Positions 50,918 through 59,147 of a stretch of DNA of 64,000 bases are shown here, one piece after another (within the stretch, counting starts at the first letter, position 1; the number at the start of each line of letters is the position of its first letter). Source of the stretch: Microbacterium mangrovi (lineage in GTDB: Bacteria; Actinomycetota; Actinomycetes; Actinomycetales; Microbacteriaceae). Location: contig NZ_JTDK01000006.1 in assembly GCF_000802305.1 (NCBI RefSeq), positions 992,001 through 1,056,000 of the forward strand, in the 5' to 3' direction. The notes beneath the pieces were generated by a model that ran no database searches, was not told the origin of the DNA, and saw nothing but the letters and a program-made list of their open reading frames with translations. The position numbers were made by a program, and so were the translations under genes.

Positions 50918-51532
50918 TCAGAGCGACATCCCGTAGTCGAACACGCCGGGCGGCGCGGGCAGGGGGGCGAACCCGAGCCGTGAGTAGAACGCCTGAGCAC
51001 CCGTGTTGCGGGGGTCGACGCCCAGGTGCACGCCGGGGACGGATGCCTCCCGGAGCCGGTCGAGCATCGTGTCGATGAGCCGGCGACCGAGCCCCTGCCC
51101 TTGCAGGCTGGGGAGCAGATCGATGTGCAGGTGGGCCGGGTACGCGGCCTCGAGCTGCTCCTCTCCCGGATCGGACGATTCCGTGCCGCGGCGCCACGCG
51201 CTGCGGACGATCGCCGCCTCGCGTGAACGATCCGCGCGCGCCGGGAGCGGCCACCGGTCATGGAAGCGGGGCCACCATTCGTCGCGGAACCAGGCGTCGA
51301 ACGCCGCCGTGTCGGGTGCGGCGACGACGTACGCGGCGGGAGAACCGGCATCGTCCTCGGCGACGAAGGCGAAGTCGGGATGCCGCGCGACATACGGCAG
51401 TGCGAAGACGGCCGCCCACAGGTCGTCGTCGGGCAGGATGCCGGTCGCATCCTTCCCCGCATCCGCAGTCAGGAGGCAGATTCGTGCGATCGCCGCTTCG
51501 TCGCCGGTTCGGAACGGGCGGATGGCGGTCAT
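50918..51532 (-). CDS. GNAT family N-acetyltransferase
   Basis: A 204-residue GNAT-family protein. The acetyl-CoA-binding A motif is LLPSLQGQGLGRRLIDTMLD (Q/RxxGxG/A pattern), followed by the B motif region LGVDPRNTGAQAFYSRLGF. Substrate unknown. A TAGGGT box six bases before the ATG at 51532 suggests a leaderless transcript. Confidence 0.88.
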   Translation of the reverse strand: MTAIRPFRTGDEAAIARICLLTADAGKDATGILPDDDLWAAVFALPYVARHPDFAFVAEDDAGSPAAYVVAAPDTAAFDAWFRDEWWPRFHDRWPLPARADRSREAAIVRSAWRRGTESSDPGEEQLEAAYPAHLHIDLLPSLQGQGLGRRLIDTMLDRLREASVPGVHLGVDPRNTGAQAFYSRLGFAPLPAPPGVFDYGMSL

Positions 51533-51538
51533 GTCCCC

Positions 51539-51544
51539 ACCCTA
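51539..51544 (-). promoter_or_regulatory. -10 box of GNAT gene
   Basis: TAGGGT on the minus strand, six bases before the ATG at 51532; leaderless arrangement. Confidence 0.5.
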
Positions 51545-51591
51545 ACGTGCGGCCGATCCGCGCCCGCCGAGCGGGGGCGCGGTCGACGCGC

Positions 51592-53517
51592 TCAGGCGAC
51601 CCGGGGCGTGGCCGCCGACCCGCGGGAGATGGTCTGGTACCCGGCCTTCGTCCCCGTCACGACGACGGTGATCGTCTTGCCCCGCTGCGCGGTCGTGGGT
51701 GTGAAGGTCGACCGGGTCGCGCCGCTGATCGCCGTCCCCGAGGCGTACCACCGGTAGGTGAACGCGGTTCCGGTCGTCCAGGTGCCCGGGCGTGCCGTCA
51801 GCGTGGCCCCGACCTTGGCGGTGCCCGCGATCGTCGGCGCCGCCGTCAGCGCCACCTTCGTCGTGGCCGCCGACACTCTGGAGATCGTCGGGTACCCGGA
51901 GAGGGTCCCGGTGACCTTCACGCTGATGGTCTGACCCACCTGTGCCGTCGTCGGCCTGTAGGTGGTGTGGGTGGGGCCCGACGTCCCGCTGATGTAGGCG
52001 CCGTTCGCGTACCACGCGTAGGAGAAGGCCGTCCCGGTGGTCCACGTGCCGTGGTTCGCGGTCAGGGTGGCGCCGGCCATGCGAACACCGCTGATGGTCG
52101 GCACGGCGGTCTGCGCCACGAGGGCCGTGGCACCGCTCACCCGGGCGACGGTGCCGTACCCGGTCTTCGTGCCGGTCACCTTGACGGAGATCTTCTTGCC
52201 GGTCTGCGCGGTCGTCGGCGTGAACGTAGAGTGCGTCGCGCCGGACGTGCCGGAGATATAGGCGCCGTTCGCGTACCACGCGTACGAGAACGCCGTTCCC
52301 GACGTCCACGTGCCGTGGTTCGCCGTGAGGGTGTATCCGACCGCCGGGGTCCCGCTGACTGTCGGTGTCGCTGCCGTCGCCACACGCAGGGTGGGGACAG
52401 AGGTCTTGGACGTCGTCGCGTAGGTGGCCTTGGACGCGGTCACCCGCACCGTGATCGCCATGTCCTTCTGCGCCGCGCCGAGGACGAGGGTGGATGCCGT
52501 CGCCCCGGTGATCGGGGTCGTCGTGCCCGTCAGGTTCGTGGCGTACCACTGGTACTTCAGGGTCGCGCTCGGGCTCCACGTCCCGGCATTGGCGGTCAGG
52601 GTCGACCCGACCGACAGAGTTCCGGAGATCGTCGGGACCGGTGCGGCGACGAACGGCAGCACCTGCGTGGACCCGAACCAGTCGGTGAAGAAGTTGTAGA
52701 AGTTGCGGTTGCCGTACGACGAGCACGTGTCCCCGGTGCCGTAACCGTTATTGCCGGCGGCGAGCGCCGCAGCGTTCGGCACATAGGGCGTGTAGTAATA
52801 GAGGTCCGCGGTGGCCTGGTTCGCGATAATCACGCGCTTCGATCCGCAGGAGGTCTTCGTGTTGTACTGGATGTACGAGATCCCTCCCACCGGGAACCAC
52901 GTGAAGTCCTGGCTGGTGCCGGGAGGGTTCGCGTATCGCTTAAGCTGGCGCGCGGCCAAGTAGACCTGGCTGAAGAATCCACCGCTCCCTGTGCACCCAG
53001 TCGTATCGGGGCAGTTGTTCCCCATTGCATGCTGAAATGCGTAGGTGCTCGGCGCGGTGCTCGTTACCAAGCCCTGCTCTTTCTGCAGCATGACAATCAA
53101 GACCTTCGGATTGATGCCGCAAGCTTGCGCCACTTTGTAGATGATCGCGGCCGCGGTCTCGCTCGGCAATCCCGTGTACCCGGTGCAGAGCAGGCTCGTG
53201 GGCGTGACATTCTCGGGCTTATAAGTCCCGGTCGGCGTCCTATAGCTCTTCAGGCAGGTGTACCCGGTCTTGCAGGTCGGCACCTTGGCGTTGAGGAAGC
53301 TCTGGATCTGCGCCTGCGTCATGGCGTCCTTGTGGAAGAACACCGCATCGCTGATGATGTTGCCCGCGTCGAACTTGGACAGGTCCGCGGCATGCGCGGC
53401 CGGCGCCACTGCCGGAGTGAGGAGCCCGACCACCGCCAGGACGACCGCCAACAGCGCGGCCAGGACGGGGTGGATGCGGGCGCGACGCTGCGCAGCGTGC
53501 TCCGGGACTGAGCTCAT
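51592..53517 (-). CDS. Secreted protein with Cys-rich N-terminal domain and four Ig-like repeats
   Basis: A 641-residue exported protein. A signal peptide (basic start, hydrophobic core, cleavage near AHA-A, residue 43) leads to a domain of about 245 residues with eight Cys (82, 88, 111, 133, 169, 175, 224, 265). The segment INPKVLIVMLQKEQGL (E147) resembles the catalytic-helix region of lysozyme-fold cell-wall enzymes, but this is a weak resemblance. Four tandem Ig-like repeats of about 88 residues follow (starting near 296, 385, 472 and 559), each with TLTAN/R..GTW and W-Y-A motifs. The N-terminal part is less GC-rich than its surroundings. No anchor or LPXTG motif. Confidence 0.8.
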   Translation of the reverse strand: MSSVPEHAAQRRARIHPVLAALLAVVLAVVGLLTPAVAPAAHAADLSKFDAGNIISDAVFFHKDAMTQAQIQSFLNAKVPTCKTGYTCLKSYRTPTGTYKPENVTPTSLLCTGYTGLPSETAAAIIYKVAQACGINPKVLIVMLQKEQGLVTSTAPSTYAFQHAMGNNCPDTTGCTGSGGFFSQVYLAARQLKRYANPPGTSQDFTWFPVGGISYIQYNTKTSCGSKRVIIANQATADLYYYTPYVPNAAALAAGNNGYGTGDTCSSYGNRNFYNFFTDWFGSTQVLPFVAAPVPTISGTLSVGSTLTANAGTWSPSATLKYQWYATNLTGTTTPITGATASTLVLGAAQKDMAITVRVTASKATYATTSKTSVPTLRVATAATPTVSGTPAVGYTLTANHGTWTSGTAFSYAWYANGAYISGTSGATHSTFTPTTAQTGKKISVKVTGTKTGYGTVARVSGATALVAQTAVPTISGVRMAGATLTANHGTWTTGTAFSYAWYANGAYISGTSGPTHTTYRPTTAQVGQTISVKVTGTLSGYPTISRVSAATTKVALTAAPTIAGTAKVGATLTARPGTWTTGTAFTYRWYASGTAISGATRSTFTPTTAQRGKTITVVVTGTKAGYQTISRGSAATPRVA

Positions 53518-53569
53518 CGCCCAAGCGTCGCACACCTGGGTGCTCCTCGCCAGTTGCACAGGCACACCA

Positions 53570-53609
53570 CAGGCCCCGTGTCGCCCGGAGGGAGCGAGCA
53601 CGGGGCCTG
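53570..53609 (-). terminator. Terminator of sugar ABC operon
   Basis: An 11-bp perfect stem, CAGGCCCCGTG with CACGGGGCCTG, around an 18-base loop, 31 bases downstream of the last permease stop. Confidence 0.8.
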
Positions 53610-53639
53610 CAGGCTGGAACGCGGTGCGATCCTCCCGGC

Positions 53640-54617
53640 TCAGCCCTTCGTCGCGCCGGCCATGAGGCCGCGCACGAAGAACCGCTGCATGGAGAAGAAC
53701 ACGATGAGCGGCACGATGATCGAGATGAACGCACCTGCGGACTGCAGGAACCACTGATCACCCCACGTGCCGGACAGCGAGTTCAGCGTCTGGGTGAGTG
53801 GCAGCGAGGTCGACGGGGCGAAGATCGTCGCCACCAACAGGTCGTTCCACACCCAGAGGAACTGGAAGATCGCGAACGAGGCGATCGCCGGCATCGCCAG
53901 CGGCAGGATCATCCGGAAGAAGATCTGCCCGTGCCCGGCGCCGTCGACGCGCGCGGCCTCGATGATGTCGCTCGGGATCTCGGCGATGAAGTTGTGCAGC
54001 AGGAAGATCGCCAGCGGCAGGGCGAAGATCGCGTGCGCGATCCATACCGTCGCGAAGCTGTGCGAGACATCCCGCAGCTCGAACCCCGGGAAGATCCCCA
54101 CGCCGGCGACCGTGAGGCCGCGGGAGAAGAGGCTCAGCAGCGGCACGAGCGCCATCTGGATGGGCACGATCTGCAGCGCGAAGATCGCGACGAACAGGAT
54201 GCCGCGGCCCTTGAAGTCGATCCACGCGAACGCGTACGCGGCCATCGACGCCAGGGCGATCGGGATGATCGTCGCCGGGATCGTGATCGCGAGCGAGTTG
54301 AGGAACGACTCGCCGAGGGTCAGCGCCGTGCCGCCCGAGGTCAGGGCCGCCTGGTAGTTGCCGAGGGTGAAGCTCGGGTTCGTGAACACCGTCCACCAGC
54401 CGGTGACCGAGGAGTCGGCGCCGGGGCGGAACGACGTGACGAACAGACCGAACGTCGGGATCGTCCAGACGATCGCGATGACGATCGCGACGACGGTCGC
54501 CGTCTTGCTCGTGAGCTTCTTCTGCGCCTCGTTCTCGTTCTTCCGAGTTTGGCGGGCGACCTTCCTGGCCTCAGACCGACCGAAGCGCACAGGCGCGTCA
54601 TCTTCGACGATGGCCAT
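53640..54617 (-). CDS. Sugar ABC transporter permease (MalG/AglG-like)
   Basis: A 325-residue CUT1-family permease. Six transmembrane helices follow a basic, charged N-terminus of about 40 residues. The EAA loop that contacts the ATPase is visible as EAARVDGAGHGQIFFRMILP, which also carries the conserved Gly. The ATG at 54617 overlaps the stop of the first permease gene (TGATG). Pattern and partner most resemble the alpha-glucoside AglEFG system. The operon contains no ATPase. Confidence 0.9.
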   Translation of the reverse strand: MAIVEDDAPVRFGRSEARKVARQTRKNENEAQKKLTSKTATVVAIVIAIVWTIPTFGLFVTSFRPGADSSVTGWWTVFTNPSFTLGNYQAALTSGGTALTLGESFLNSLAITIPATIIPIALASMAAYAFAWIDFKGRGILFVAIFALQIVPIQMALVPLLSLFSRGLTVAGVGIFPGFELRDVSHSFATVWIAHAIFALPLAIFLLHNFIAEIPSDIIEAARVDGAGHGQIFFRMILPLAMPAIASFAIFQFLWVWNDLLVATIFAPSTSLPLTQTLNSLSGTWGDQWFLQSAGAFISIIVPLIVFFSMQRFFVRGLMAGATKG

Positions 54618-55954
54618 CAGCGCACCTCCCTCTGCTTGCGCATCTGGCGCACGTTGTAAATGATCAGCGGCAGCACGAACAGGAACAGCACGACGGCGAG
54701 CGCCGCCGAGTGTCCGTAGCTCTGGAACCGCTGCTGCTGGTTGACCATCTCGAAGCCCAGCACCGACGAGTTCGACCGGCCGCCGGTCATGACCGCGACG
54801 AGGTCGTAGACCTTCAGCGACGCGATCGTGATCGTCGTCAGCACCACGATGAGCGAGGAGCGGATGCCGGGCACCGTCACGTTGGTGAAGCGCTGGAAGG
54901 CGGATGCGCCGTCGAGCTGGGCGGCTTCGGTCTGCTCGGTGGGAACCGCCTTGATCGCGGCGGACAGGATGACCATCGCGAAGCCGGTCTGCGTCCAGAT
55001 GAACACGATCACGAGCATGATCGTGTTGACCAGGGGCGTCGTGTCCAGCCACGGGACGGGCTGGCCGCCCAAGGCCACGACGATGGCGTTGAGCAGACCG
55101 ATCTGCTGCCCCTGCCGGTAGTCGTAGACGAACTTCCAGATGATGCCGGCGCCGACGAACGAGATCGCGACGGGCATGAACACGAGCACCTTCAGGTACT
55201 TCTCCCCGCGCGCACGGTCGATGAAGACCGCGTACACGAGCCCGATCGCCGTCGAGAACGTGGGGGCCAGCAGCGCCCAGATGAGCGTGTTGATGACCGA
55301 CCAGAATCCTTCGGGGTTCGTGAACACCCAGCCGTAGTTCTCCAACCCGACGAACGATGTGCCGGTCTTGTCGAAGAACGACTGGACGAAGGTCGCGATG
55401 GCCGGGTAGATGAGACCGGTCAGCACCATCACCAGCGCCGGGGCGAGGAAGAGCACCAGCTGGAACAGATACCCGGCGCCCTGACGGGACCGGTAGTCCG
55501 CGAAGAACAGCAGGCCGCCCGCGAGGAGCGAGATCGCCATGATGTAGATCGCCGCGTTCTGATACGGACGCAGCACCATGAAGGCCAGGAACGGGATCAG
55601 CAGGCTCGCCGCGAGGCGGAGCCAGAAGTACCCGCGACCGGACCGCGGCGCGTACTCGATCAGCAGCAGGACGATGCCGACCACGATCGCGAAGGCGACC
55701 ACGACGATGGGGATCTGCACGATCGGGCCGAGCCCGCCGATCCACACGAAGAAGCTGTTCAGCGAGAAGCCGAGCGACACCGCCAGGGCGTTGGGGTTCG
55801 GCCCCTGCATGATCATGAACAGGAAGAGCGCCACGATGAGGATGGCGCCCACGAGCAGGACGAACGCTGTCGTCCTGCGGGAATACGCACGACGACGGCC
55901 CTTGGGCCCCGGGCCCGCCTCCGTCGACGTCGTCTCAGCGGTCAGCTGCGACAT
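54617..55954 (-). CDS. Sugar ABC transporter permease (MalF/AglF-like) with extended N-terminus
   Basis: A 445-residue CUT1 permease. The conserved permease core lies in the C-terminal ~290 residues with the EAA motif EAAQLDGASAFQRFTNVTVP. The first ~150 residues hold about four extra hydrophobic helices (beginning TTAFVLLVGAILIVALFLF), beyond the usual AglF layout. The ATG at 55954 is preceded by a GGAGGGAGA site. Partner of the downstream MalG-like permease. Confidence 0.88.
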   Translation of the reverse strand: MSQLTAETTSTEAGPGPKGRRRAYSRRTTAFVLLVGAILIVALFLFMIMQGPNPNALAVSLGFSLNSFFVWIGGLGPIVQIPIVVVAFAIVVGIVLLLIEYAPRSGRGYFWLRLAASLLIPFLAFMVLRPYQNAAIYIMAISLLAGGLLFFADYRSRQGAGYLFQLVLFLAPALVMVLTGLIYPAIATFVQSFFDKTGTSFVGLENYGWVFTNPEGFWSVINTLIWALLAPTFSTAIGLVYAVFIDRARGEKYLKVLVFMPVAISFVGAGIIWKFVYDYRQGQQIGLLNAIVVALGGQPVPWLDTTPLVNTIMLVIVFIWTQTGFAMVILSAAIKAVPTEQTEAAQLDGASAFQRFTNVTVPGIRSSLIVVLTTITIASLKVYDLVAVMTGGRSNSSVLGFEMVNQQQRFQSYGHSAALAVVLFLFVLPLIIYNVRQMRKQREVR

Positions 55955-55980
55955 GTCTCTCCCTCCGCGAGAAAGCCGAT

Positions 55981-56025
55981 GCTCACCCGGGACCGGCGCG
56001 TCGGGCGCTCCGGTCCCGGATGAGC
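55981..56025 (-). promoter_or_regulatory. Stem-loop between sugar-binding-protein and permease genes
   Basis: A 16-bp stem with one mismatch, GCTCACCCGGGACCGG against CCGGTCCCGGATGAGC, around a 13-base loop, in the 78-base gap between the binding-protein stop and the permease start. It could act as partial terminator or as a 3' stabiliser for the upstream part of the mRNA. Confidence 0.75.
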
Positions 56026-56032
56026 GATCGAC

Positions 56033-57361
56033 TCAGTTCTGGTAGCCCGCCTGGATGTTGGCGAGCACCGTGTTGGTGGGCTTGCCGTCGACCCAGTCGA
56101 CCATGCCCTTCCAGAAGGAGCCCGAACCGACGGTGGCCGGCATCAGGTCGGACGCGTCGAAGCGGAACACCGTGTTCGGGTCCTGCATGAGCTTCATGGC
56201 GTCCTGCAGGAACTGGCTCGAGGCGAGGCTCGGGTCCGCGTTCTTGTTGGCCGAGATCACGCCGCCGAGCTTGACGCGGGTGTTCGCGAACTCCGGCGTG
56301 CCCATGTACTGGACGACGCGCTTGACGGCGGCGTTGTCCGAGAAGCGGGTGACGAACTCGCCGCCGCCCTCGATCGTCTTCGAGCCCTCGGAGATGCCGG
56401 GCATCACGAAGGCGTAGACGTCGCCGTCGGGGGCGACGGTGGGCGTCTGGCCGCTGGCGTTCTTGACCGTCAGGAAGTTCGACGACAGGAAGGACGCCTG
56501 GTGGGTCAGCGGGCACGATCCGTCGGCGACCTTCGCGGCCACGTCGGCGAACGCGGTCGAGTTGATGCTCTTGACGTCACCGAAGCCGGCGTTGACGTAC
56601 TTCGGGTTGAGCAGGATCTTGCCGACCTCGTCGAAGGCGGACTTGATCTGCGGGCTCGTGAACTTGACCTTGTTGGCGATCCACTGGTCGTAGACCTGCG
56701 GACCCGAGTCGCGCAGCACGAGGTCCTCGATCCAGTCGGTGCCCGGCCAGCCGGATGCCGCACCCGAGGCGAAGCCGGCGCACCACGGCGCCTTGCCGGT
56801 CTTCTGCTGGATGGTCGCGGTCAGGGTGAGCAGCTCGCCCCACGTCTTGGGAACGCTCACGCCCCACTTCTTGAACGACGTCGGCGAGTACCAGATGAAG
56901 CCCTTGACGTTGGCGAGCATCGGGGCCGCGTAGAACGTGCCCTTGTACGTGCCGTAGTTCTTCCAGTCCTTCGACCAGTTCTTGTCGACCTCGGCCGCGG
57001 TGACGCTGTCGCCCGGCTTGACCTGGCCGGTGTCGATCAGGCTGTGCAGCAGACCGGGCTGCGGGACGATCGCGATGTCCGGGGCGGAGCCACCGGTCAC
57101 CTTCGTCACGATGTTGCCCTCGAAGCTCTTGTCGCCCGTGTAGACGACCTTGATGCCGGTGGCCTTCTCGAGGGGCTCGAACGACTTCTGGAGAGCGTCG
57201 GCCTCCGAGCCCGTGATGCCGCCCGAGATGTTCACCGTCTGACCCTTGAGCGCGGTGCTCGTCGGGTTTGAGGCGCTTTCGGTGCAGCCCGCGAGCGCGA
57301 GGCCCACGACACCGGTCAGCGCAATCGGCACGAGCAGTTTCGCCCGGTGTGCCTTGCCCAT
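56033..57361 (-). CDS. Sugar ABC transporter substrate-binding lipoprotein (AglE-like)
   Basis: A 442-residue extracellular solute-binding protein of family 1. The lipobox LALAGC, near residue 26, gives a lipid-anchored Cys, and the mature part has the two-lobe pattern (YTGDKSFEGNIVTKVTGGSAPD, then WYSPTSFKKWGV..PKTWGELL). Closest pattern is the AglE alpha-glucoside-binding family. The ATG at 57361 has a strong AAGGAGGAG site. First gene of the importer operon, divergent from lacI. Confidence 0.92.
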   Translation of the reverse strand: MGKAHRAKLLVPIALTGVVGLALAGCTESASNPTSTALKGQTVNISGGITGSEADALQKSFEPLEKATGIKVVYTGDKSFEGNIVTKVTGGSAPDIAIVPQPGLLHSLIDTGQVKPGDSVTAAEVDKNWSKDWKNYGTYKGTFYAAPMLANVKGFIWYSPTSFKKWGVSVPKTWGELLTLTATIQQKTGKAPWCAGFASGAASGWPGTDWIEDLVLRDSGPQVYDQWIANKVKFTSPQIKSAFDEVGKILLNPKYVNAGFGDVKSINSTAFADVAAKVADGSCPLTHQASFLSSNFLTVKNASGQTPTVAPDGDVYAFVMPGISEGSKTIEGGGEFVTRFSDNAAVKRVVQYMGTPEFANTRVKLGGVISANKNADPSLASSQFLQDAMKLMQDPNTVFRFDASDLMPATVGSGSFWKGMVDWVDGKPTNTVLANIQAGYQN

Positions 57362-57451
57362 CTGTTCTCCTCCTTGAGTGGGTGTGTCAAGTCGATCCCG
57401 GATCGCCCGCGCTGCGGCGCTTGCGTTCAGAAGTCGATGTCATCAACGTAG

Positions 57452-57471
57452 ATGATATGACACCGCTTCCA
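57452..57471 (-). promoter_or_regulatory. Sugar operon -10 box and LacI operator O1
   Basis: TATCAT on the minus strand (57457-57452) is a good -10 element; the abutting operator-like sequence TGACACCGCTTCCA (57458-57471) matches the TGA-A-CGCT--CA pattern of the other sites, so LacI binding would block the promoter. Confidence 0.7.
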
Positions 57472-57515
57472 CAACCTGAACATGTCACAGGTCGGTAACT
57501 ATGAGACCGCCGGAA

Positions 57516-57529
57516 TGAAACCGCTCTCA
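57516..57529. promoter_or_regulatory. LacI operator O2
   Basis: TGAAACCGCTCTCA, a LacI/CcpA-type half-symmetric site, 21 bases before O3. Confidence 0.7.
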
Positions 57530-57536
57530 TTGCAAA

Positions 57537-57550
57537 TGGGAGCGCTTTCA
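57537..57550. promoter_or_regulatory. LacI operator O3
   Basis: TGGGAGCGCTTTCA (TGAAAGCGCTCCCA on the other strand), with the AGCGCT central symmetry typical of LacI-family operators; 21 bases, two helical turns, from O2. Confidence 0.78.
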
Positions 57551-57558
57551 TTGCCAAT

Positions 57559-57581
57559 CAGGAACATGGAACCGGTTCCTG
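57559..57581. promoter_or_regulatory. LacI operator O4 with overlapping dyads
   Basis: Perfect palindrome GGAACCGGTTCC at 57568-57579, and an overlapping dyad CAGGAAC-N9-GTTCCTG at 57559-57581 that shares its right arm. It lies about 60 bases before the lacI ATG, in position to repress lacI itself. Confidence 0.7.
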
Positions 57582-57601
57582 CTTTGTGGAACGATGTGTT
57601 C

Positions 57602-57628
57602 TACTCTGGTGTGGACCATGAAGGAGGT
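57602..57628 (+). promoter_or_regulatory. lacI -10-like box and ribosome-binding site
   Basis: TACTCT at 57602-57607, then AAGGAGGTGA at 57621-57630, which is perfectly complementary to the 3' end of 16S rRNA, nine bases before the ATG at 57640. The GC-rich window rarely shows such a full-length site. Confidence 0.7.
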
Positions 57629-57639
57629 GACGGAGCCCC

Positions 57640-58644
57640 ATGAGCGGAATCGCGGACGTCGCGCGTGTGGCGGGCGTGTCGAAGTCCACGGCGAGCCGGG
57701 CCCTCTCCGGCAGCGGCTACGTCTCGGAGGACACCAGACGACGCGTCGCGGATGCCGCGGCATCCCTGGGGTACGTGCCGTCGACGTCGGCCGTGAGCCT
57801 CGCCACGGGGCGCACACGCACCGTGGGCGTGATGATGCCCACCGTGACGCGGTGGTTCTTCGCCGAGGTCCTGGAGGGCATCCAGCACTCGCTGCTGCAG
57901 CACGGCCTGGATCTCACGCTCTACACCGCGGGCCCCGACCGAGCGTCGCACGACATCGTCTATCGGGACTTCCTGTCGCAGCGGCGCTTCGACGGGCTGA
58001 TCGCGGTGGGCCTGGACCCGGTCGATCGCGACGTCGACATGATGCGGTCGCTGGAGCGCCCCGTCGTCACCGTCGCCTCCGGCGACATCGCCGGCGTCGA
58101 CGTCGCCATCGACGACGAGTACGCGGTCCGCCGCGCCACCGAGCACCTCATCGACCTGGGACACCGCAGCATCGTGTTCCTCGGCGGCCCGCGCGCGCAC
58201 TGGGCGCACGTGGACGAACTGCGCTTCCGGGGGTACCTGCGCACCATGGAATCCGCGGGCCTGGGGGCGCATGCGCACCACGTCACCTGCCCGGTGACCC
58301 TCCCCGGCGGATTCGAGGCGGCCGTCGACCTCCTCAGCTACCCCGAGCAGCGCCCCACCGGCATCGTCGCGGTGTGTGACGAGGTCGCGATCGGCGCCAT
58401 CATCGCGGCCCGCCGGCTCGGCATCTCGGTGCCCGCAGAGCTGAGCGTCATCGGCATCGACGACCACGAGTACGCGGAGATGTTCTCGCTGACCACCCTC
58501 GCCCAGAATCCCCGCCAGCAGGGCGCCCTCGCGGTGGATCTGCTCGCCCAGCGCATCGCCGACCCGACCATCGTCGGCGGCGTCAAACCGCTGCGCGCCC
58601 GCCTCGTCTCGCGCCACTCCACGGCCCGCGTGCGGGAGGGCTGA
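57640..58644 (+). CDS. LacI family transcriptional regulator
   Basis: A 334-residue LacI/GalR regulator. The N-terminal helix-turn-helix and hinge read IADVARVAGVSKSTASRALS through VPSTSAVSLATGRT; the periplasmic-binding-protein-like domain follows (VGVMMPTVTRWFFAEVLEGI). It is divergent from the sugar importer, flanked by four operator-like sites, so it very probably represses that operon and itself; the inducer would be the imported sugar. A perfect ribosome-binding site fixes the start. Confidence 0.93.
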   Translation: MSGIADVARVAGVSKSTASRALSGSGYVSEDTRRRVADAAASLGYVPSTSAVSLATGRTRTVGVMMPTVTRWFFAEVLEGIQHSLLQHGLDLTLYTAGPDRASHDIVYRDFLSQRRFDGLIAVGLDPVDRDVDMMRSLERPVVTVASGDIAGVDVAIDDEYAVRRATEHLIDLGHRSIVFLGGPRAHWAHVDELRFRGYLRTMESAGLGAHAHHVTCPVTLPGGFEAAVDLLSYPEQRPTGIVAVCDEVAIGAIIAARRLGISVPAELSVIGIDDHEYAEMFSLTTLAQNPRQQGALAVDLLAQRIADPTIVGGVKPLRARLVSRHSTARVREG

Positions 58645-58666
58645 CGCCCGCTCCCCGCGCAAAGCA

Positions 58667-58700
58667 GAAGGCTCCGGATGCCGCAGCATCCGGAGCCTTC
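58667..58700. terminator. Terminator of rplJL
   Basis: A perfect 15-bp hairpin, GAAGGCTCCGGATGC with its complement around a CGCA loop, between the convergent lacI and rplL stops. Confidence 0.85.
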
Positions 58701-58717
58701 GCTGAAGTCGGGAAGAC

Positions 58718-59098
58718 TTACTTGAGGGTCACCGTGGCGCCGGCGCCCTCGAGGGCCTCCTTGGCCTTGTCGGCGGTCTCCTTGTTCGCGCCCTCGAGCA
58801 CGGCCTTGGGGGCACCGTCGACGACGGCCTTGGCCTCGCCGAGGCCGAGCGAGGTGAGCTCGCGGACGACCTTGATGACCTGGATCTTCTTGTCGCCGGC
58901 AGCCTCGAGGATGACGTCGAAGGAGTCCTTCTCCTCAACCTCTTCAGCAGCGCCCGCGCCACCGGCACCGGCAACGGCGACGGGAGCGGCAGCGGTGACG
59001 TCGAACTTCTCCTCGAACGCCTTCACGAACTCGCTGAGCTCGACAAGGGTCAGACCAGCGAACTGGTCCAGCAGCTCCTCAGTGGTGAGCTTCGCCAT
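58718..59098 (-). CDS. rplL: 50S ribosomal protein L7/L12
   Basis: A 126-residue ribosomal stalk protein. The N-terminal dimerisation region ([20 protein letters not shown]), the Ala/Gly-rich flexible hinge and the C-terminal factor-binding domain ([35 protein letters not shown]) are complete. AGGAG lies upstream of the ATG. Expressed with rplJ; followed by a strong terminator. Confidence 0.98.
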   Translation of the reverse strand: MAKLTTEELLDQFAGLTLVELSEFVKAFEEKFDVTAAAPVAVAGAGGAGAAEEVEEKDSFDVILEAAGDKKIQVIKVVRELTSLGLGEAKAVVDGAPKAVLEGANKETADKAKEALEGAGATVTLK

Positions 59099-59147
59099 GA
59101 TGTATCTCCTAGATAGATGGGGTTTGTCTGAGGAAAACGCCGGTCGC

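Noticed and set aside
51592..52650. Ig-like repeats as a CRISPR or mobile repeat
   Set aside because: The 264-base period keeps a single reading frame and codes for protein domains, so it is a coding repeat.
53640..55745. 701-codon frame covering both sugar permeases
   Set aside because: The first part is a shadow of the MalF-like permease in another frame; the real gene starts at the ATG at 54617.
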